From Thermodesulfovibrionales bacterium (lineage in GTDB: Bacteria > Nitrospirota > Thermodesulfovibrionia > Thermodesulfovibrionales > UBA1546), in the NCBI GenBank assembly GCA_919901705.1, contig CAKKPR010000103.1, positions 1,819-10,235 on the forward strand: a stretch of DNA of 8,417 nucleotides, read 5' to 3'. The notes under the pieces were generated by a model, which worked only from the letters and a program-made list of their open reading frames with translations, searched no databases and had not been told where the DNA came from. Every line of letters begins with the position of its first letter. The first letter of the stretch is position 1. The translations under genes were made by a program, and so were the position numbers. This document shows, in pieces, positions 6,084 to 8,417 of this stretch.

Positions 6084-6722
6084 ATGAATGAAAATGCGAC
6101 AGCGTCTATTTCAGGCAGGCTAATTTTTGCATGGCTTTTTGTTTTTTCCCTCATTCTTATCTGGTCAGCGATAAACCCGCATGACAGGTTCACATGGTTT
6201 CTTGAAGTCCTGCCTGCCCTCATGGGTCTTGTAATCCTTGCAGCGACATATAAACGCTTCACATTTACGAAACTTGCCTATTGGCTCATACTTTTGCATG
6301 CGATAATTCTGATGATAGGCGGGCATTATACTTATGCAGAGGTGCCTCTATTCAACTGGCTCAGAGACACGTTTAACCTTGGCCGGAATCACTATGACAA
6401 GGTCGGCCATTTTGCGCAGGGATTCGTCCCTGCAATCATAACGAGGGAGATACTAATAAGGAAATCGCCTGTAAAGAAGGGGAAGTGGCTTTCTTTTATA
6501 GTTATATCTATTTGCCTTGCCTTAAGCGCGAGTTATGAGCTTTTCGAGTGGTGGATCGCGGAAGCCACAGGTACTGCTTCCGAGGCATTTCTTGGCACTC
6601 AGGGATATGTCTGGGATACACAGTCTGATATGTTTCTTGCACTTGTTGGAGCAACAACTGCTTTAGTTTCATTGAAAAAGGCGCATGACAGAGAGTTGCC
6701 CGCACACTTGAAAGTGCCATAG
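6084..6722 (+). CDS. yjdF: Inner-membrane protein of the YjdF (DUF2238) family
   Basis: A 212-residue integral membrane protein, matching the ~209 residues of E. coli YjdF. Hydrophobic segments lie near residues 12-30, 40-56, 64-80, 135-152 and 181-197. Conserved polar motifs of the family are present: GGHYTYAEVPLF (79-90), RNHYDKVGHFAQG (101-113), YELFEWW (151-157) and GYVWDTQSDMFLALVGA (174-190). The clustered His, Asp and Glu residues in these motifs could bind metal or act catalytically, but the biochemical role of the family is not established. The ATG at 6084 has no clear ribosome site. It is a single-gene unit with 131 bases before it and 120 after; its stop lies in a 10-base sequence (AGTGCCATAG) repeated at 6761-6770. 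Confidence 0.9.
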   Translation: MNENATASISGRLIFAWLFVFSLILIWSAINPHDRFTWFLEVLPALMGLVILAATYKRFTFTKLAYWLILLHAIILMIGGHYTYAEVPLFNWLRDTFNLGRNHYDKVGHFAQGFVPAIITREILIRKSPVKKGKWLSFIVISICLALSASYELFEWWIAEATGTASEAFLGTQGYVWDTQSDMFLALVGATTALVSLKKAHDRELPAHLKVP

Positions 6723-6770
6723 TACGGAAGCGCGGTCGCCTCGGTGCCTTATTTCGCGATAGTGCCATAG
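6713..6770 (+). repeat. 10-bp direct repeat at the end of yjdF
   Basis: AGTGCCATAG occurs at 6713-6722 (the last codons and stop of yjdF) and at 6761-6770. Between them is a GC-rich tract sharing the ten bases GTCGCCTCGG (6735-6744) with the reverse complement of 7457-7466, which lies in the hairpin region of cca. This looks like degraded repeat material; significance is weak. Confidence 0.4.
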
Positions 6771-6782
6771 CTGTTATCTTTC

Positions 6783-6812
6783 TTGATGCCTTATACCCCG
6801 CAATGGTAATAT
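6783..6812 (+). promoter_or_regulatory. Putative promoter of the UPF0175-like gene
   Basis: TTGATG (6783-6788) and TAATAT (6807-6812) are separated by 18 bases, each matching four of six consensus positions. The predicted start near 6819 falls in a pair of direct repeats just upstream of the ribosome site. The -10 overlaps a 10-bp palindrome, GTAATATTAC (6806-6815). Confidence 0.4.
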
Positions 6813-6833
6813 TACACATATAGTTACACATAT
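6812..6833 (+). promoter_or_regulatory. Pair of TTACACATAT direct repeats, likely operator
   Basis: TTACACATAT occurs exactly at 6812-6821 and 6824-6833, spaced 12 bases start to start, about one helical turn. They lie between the putative -10 and the GGAGG ribosome site (6834-6838) of a gene whose product starts with a ribbon-helix-helix-like domain. Such proteins often bind tandem sites at their own promoters, so autoregulation is a reasonable inference. Confidence 0.5.
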
Positions 6834-6842
6834 GGAGGCAAG

Positions 6843-7151
6843 ATGAAAAGGACCAATATAATTCTTACCGATGAGCAGCACAAGAAGCTTAAGTCATATG
6901 CGAAGAAGGGAGAGGGCACCCTTGGCAGTCTTGTAAGAGAAGCGCTTGATGTTACTTACGGGAAAGATGCTCTTCAGCATAGGAAGGCGGTTGCAATTGA
7001 AGCATACAAAGAGGGCCTTATAAGCCTCGGCAAACTGTCTGAAGTGCTGGGCATAGATGTTGTGAGCGCCAGGCTCTATCTGAAAAAATGCGGCATACGC
7101 ATTATGTCTCAAAAGCAGCCTGAGGTTCTGCGGGATGTATTGAATGCCTGA
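6843..7151 (+). CDS. Lone ribbon-helix-helix / UPF0175-like antitoxin or regulator
   Basis: A 102-residue protein. Residues 1-36 (KRTNIILTDEQHKKLKSYA..., SLVREALD) have the strand-helix-helix pattern of CopG/ribbon-helix-helix DNA-binding domains. Residues 48-86 (RKAVAIEAYKEGLISLGKLS, then EVLGI and LYLKKCGIRI) match the UPF0175 pattern, a short helix-turn-helix-like unit seen in antitoxins. UPF0175 proteins are normally followed by a PIN-domain (DUF3368) toxin; none is present here, and the next gene converges two bases away. The gene therefore appears to be an orphan antitoxin or a stand-alone regulator. GGAGG four bases before ATG 6843 fixes the start. Upstream direct repeats suggest autoregulation. 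Codon use matches the neighbouring housekeeping genes, so it may be long resident. Confidence 0.8.
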   Translation: MKRTNIILTDEQHKKLKSYAKKGEGTLGSLVREALDVTYGKDALQHRKAVAIEAYKEGLISLGKLSEVLGIDVVSARLYLKKCGIRIMSQKQPEVLRDVLNA

Positions 7152-7153
7152 GA

Positions 7154-8383
7154 TTACTCTTTTTTTAGAAGCCACTTCACAGCCTCTTTTTTTGTCTTAA
7201 GCTTGTTTTCAAACTCCATCTTTTTCAATCTGTATATAAGCTTGCCGAGTTCAACTCCGCTCTTGAGTCCGGTTATATTCATTATTTCCTCTGCGGTCAA
7301 AAAACTTTTCTTCCAGATTTTCTTAAATCGTTCCGCGTGTTTCAGGAGTTTTATATTTCCAGTGAGTATAAGAATATCAAGCAGCGCATCCTTTGCTTCG
7401 AAGAATGCCTCAAACATTTTGGAGGCAGTTGTAAGTTGCTCTCCTCGGCGAGTCGCCCGAGGCGACAAGTTGCAAGTTGCAAGTTTATGAGTAATCTTCA
7501 GGCGTTCAAGAATGCTTCTGCTCAGCCTTAACCTGTTTTCACTCAATATTGAACCTGAAAGCATTTGTTCAAGTCTGAGGAGCCCGTTATATGTAAGCTC
7601 CTGAGAGAAGGGCTTGTCAAGGGAATTTTTATATATTGGGGGAAGTTTTCTCATTTGTGATTCGATATGCGGAAGTCCACTGATGTTTTTAGATAATCTT
7701 TTGCGGGATGACGATATGAAGCTTACGAGCAGCCCGTCATCTAATGCCATCTCAAGGGCATTTTGATAGTCTTTTGAGTTAAGCAGCTTGAAAAATTCGA
7801 GCGTAATTCTTTCCGGAGCAGATTTTTTAATATTGGATGTTAATTGACTTACAATCCTGCGGGTTTTTGAATTTGCCTTCCAGCCGAGTTCAGAGACAAA
7901 GCGGTAAACCCTGAGAAGCCTCAACGGGTCGTTCCTGAAATTATCCATAGATATGGCATTGATTAATTTTCTTTCAATATCCTTAATCCCGTGAGTTGGG
8001 TCGCTTATCCCGGTTTTCGGAGACCATGCAAGCGCATTCATCGTGAAATCCCTCTCTCTGAGGTTGTCTTCAAGCTGGCCCTTGAGTTCTGTGAAATCGA
8101 GGGTCATGCCATCCTTAAGGACAATCCTTATCATCTGCTCTTTTTTCAGTTCAACTATAGTTGCGTTATCTAACAGGTTCTGCACTTTTGTTTTTCTCTC
8201 CTGCACTAATAACTCCAGGGCAAATTCTTTAATGTCACCCCGCACTATATAATCTATGTCTTTTGCCTTTTTCCCAAGCAGGACATCCCTCAGATATCCG
8301 CCGACGATATAGACCTCTTTGCCCAAAGAAAAGACTTTGGCGTTAATGCTGTTTTGCAGGATTATATTTTTAATGTTGTTCAT
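7154..8383 (-). CDS. cca: CCA tRNA nucleotidyltransferase / poly(A) polymerase family (class II)
   Basis: A 409-residue nucleotidyltransferase that adds or repairs the tRNA 3' CCA end; some relatives add only A or CC, or polyadenylate RNA. Class II landmarks are in order: GGYLRD (28-33), the metal-binding DID (42-44), a third carboxylate in LDF (D96), the RERDFTMNAL motif B (109-118), DPLRLLRVYRF (152-162), and the ER of the nucleotide-template motif (191-192). The C-terminal end (371-408) has the L-x-SGVELGKLIYRLK...TKKEAVKWL pattern of bacterial members. Residues 301-320 come from a GC-rich hairpin flanked by heptamer repeats, which reads through in frame as an Arg/Thr-rich loop unlike the surrounding protein. 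ATG 8383 has only a weak ribosome site. The gene converges on the UPF0175-like gene. CCA versus A-adding specificity cannot be decided from sequence alone. Confidence 0.9.
   Translation of the reverse strand: MNNIKNIILQNSINAKVFSLGKEVYIVGGYLRDVLLGKKAKDIDYIVRGDIKEFALELLVQERKTKVQNLLDNATIVELKKEQMIRIVLKDGMTLDFTELKGQLEDNLRERDFTMNALAWSPKTGISDPTHGIKDIERKLINAISMDNFRNDPLRLLRVYRFVSELGWKANSKTRRIVSQLTSNIKKSAPERITLEFFKLLNSKDYQNALEMALDDGLLVSFISSSRKRLSKNISGLPHIESQMRKLPPIYKNSLDKPFSQELTYNGLLRLEQMLSGSILSENRLRLSRSILERLKITHKLATCNLSPRATRRGEQLTTASKMFEAFFEAKDALLDILILTGNIKLLKHAERFKKIWKKSFLTAEEIMNITGLKSGVELGKLIYRLKKMEFENKLKTKKEAVKWLLKKE
7426..7486. repeat. Heptamer repeats flanking a GC-rich hairpin, inside cca
   Basis: On the plus strand CAAGTTG occurs at 7466-7472 and 7473-7479, with CAAGTTT at 7480-7486. 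On the other side are TAAGTTG (7432-7438) and a shortened CAGTTG (7426-7431). Between them, 7443-7462 folds into a GC-rich hairpin (CCTCGGCG against CGCC/CGAGG with one bulged C). The composition stands out sharply from the AT-leaning gene around it. It encodes cca residues ~300-320 without breaking the frame, so it looks like an inserted palindromic repeat within a short tandem array. Confidence 0.7.
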
Positions 8384-8417
8384 GTTCAGCTATATCTTAC
8401 CAGAAAAAGAATTGACA

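Noticed and set aside
6508..6831. A 107-codon minus-strand frame over the yjdF end and following gap.
   Set aside because: It overlaps the conserved DUF2238 motifs on the other strand and has no recognisable protein features.
8412..8417. TTGACA at the extreme right edge, possible -35 of a divergent gene.
   Set aside because: The -10 region lies outside the window, so it cannot be assessed.

Overview
The window looks like chromosomal DNA from a Gram-negative bacterium, moderately AT-leaning, free-living and anaerobe-like. The mix of genes (an FHA-domain protein, a lysine-rich DksA-type zinc-finger protein, a DppB/DppC permease pair, a class II CCA-adding-like enzyme, and many small toxin-antitoxin and repeat remnants) fits a Nitrospirota or Desulfobacterota-type lineage. 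That placement is inference from gene style only; no rRNA or other phylogenetic marker is present.

Layout, left to right. 1-1622 (minus): an FHA-domain protein followed by hypoxanthine phosphoribosyltransferase (hpt), whose 3' end runs off the window. 1653-1703: a perfect 18-bp inverted repeat between the divergent FHA and dksA-like genes. 1786-2337 (plus): DksA/TraR-type transcription factor with a basic N-terminal tail. 2338-4111 (minus): two overlapping peptide/nickel-type ABC permease genes (dppC- and dppB-like) with no ATPase or binding-protein gene beside them. 4205-4763 (plus): a type II toxin-antitoxin pair of RelE/HigB type, apparently transcribed without a leader. 4963-5952 (plus): an unrecognised 329-residue protein with an R-x4-H motif suggestive of a HEPN fold. 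6084-6722 (plus): YjdF/DUF2238 membrane protein. 6843-7151 (plus): a lone ribbon-helix-helix plus UPF0175-like antitoxin/regulator. 7154-8383 (minus): CCA-adding/poly(A) polymerase family enzyme carrying an in-frame GC-rich hairpin and heptamer repeat tract.

The housekeeping functions are purine salvage (hpt), rRNA/stringent-type transcription control (DksA-like), tRNA 3'-end maturation (cca) and solute import (dppBC). The stretch from about 4120 to 5990 looks like an accessory insertion: a toxin-antitoxin pair plus an orphan protein of different codon flavour, bounded by short direct repeats. Genes are packed tightly: dksA-like and dppC stops abut with no spacer, and the UPF0175-like gene and cca converge with 2 bases between. 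There is no gene-free stretch over 300 bases; the longest gap (4764-4962) holds tandem repeats and a possible weak terminator.

The points most worth a second look are the inverted repeat with outward TTGAC ends, the hairpin/heptamer insertion inside cca, the possible ATT start of dppB, the leaderless toxin-antitoxin promoter, and the putative HEPN protein next to the toxin-antitoxin genes.
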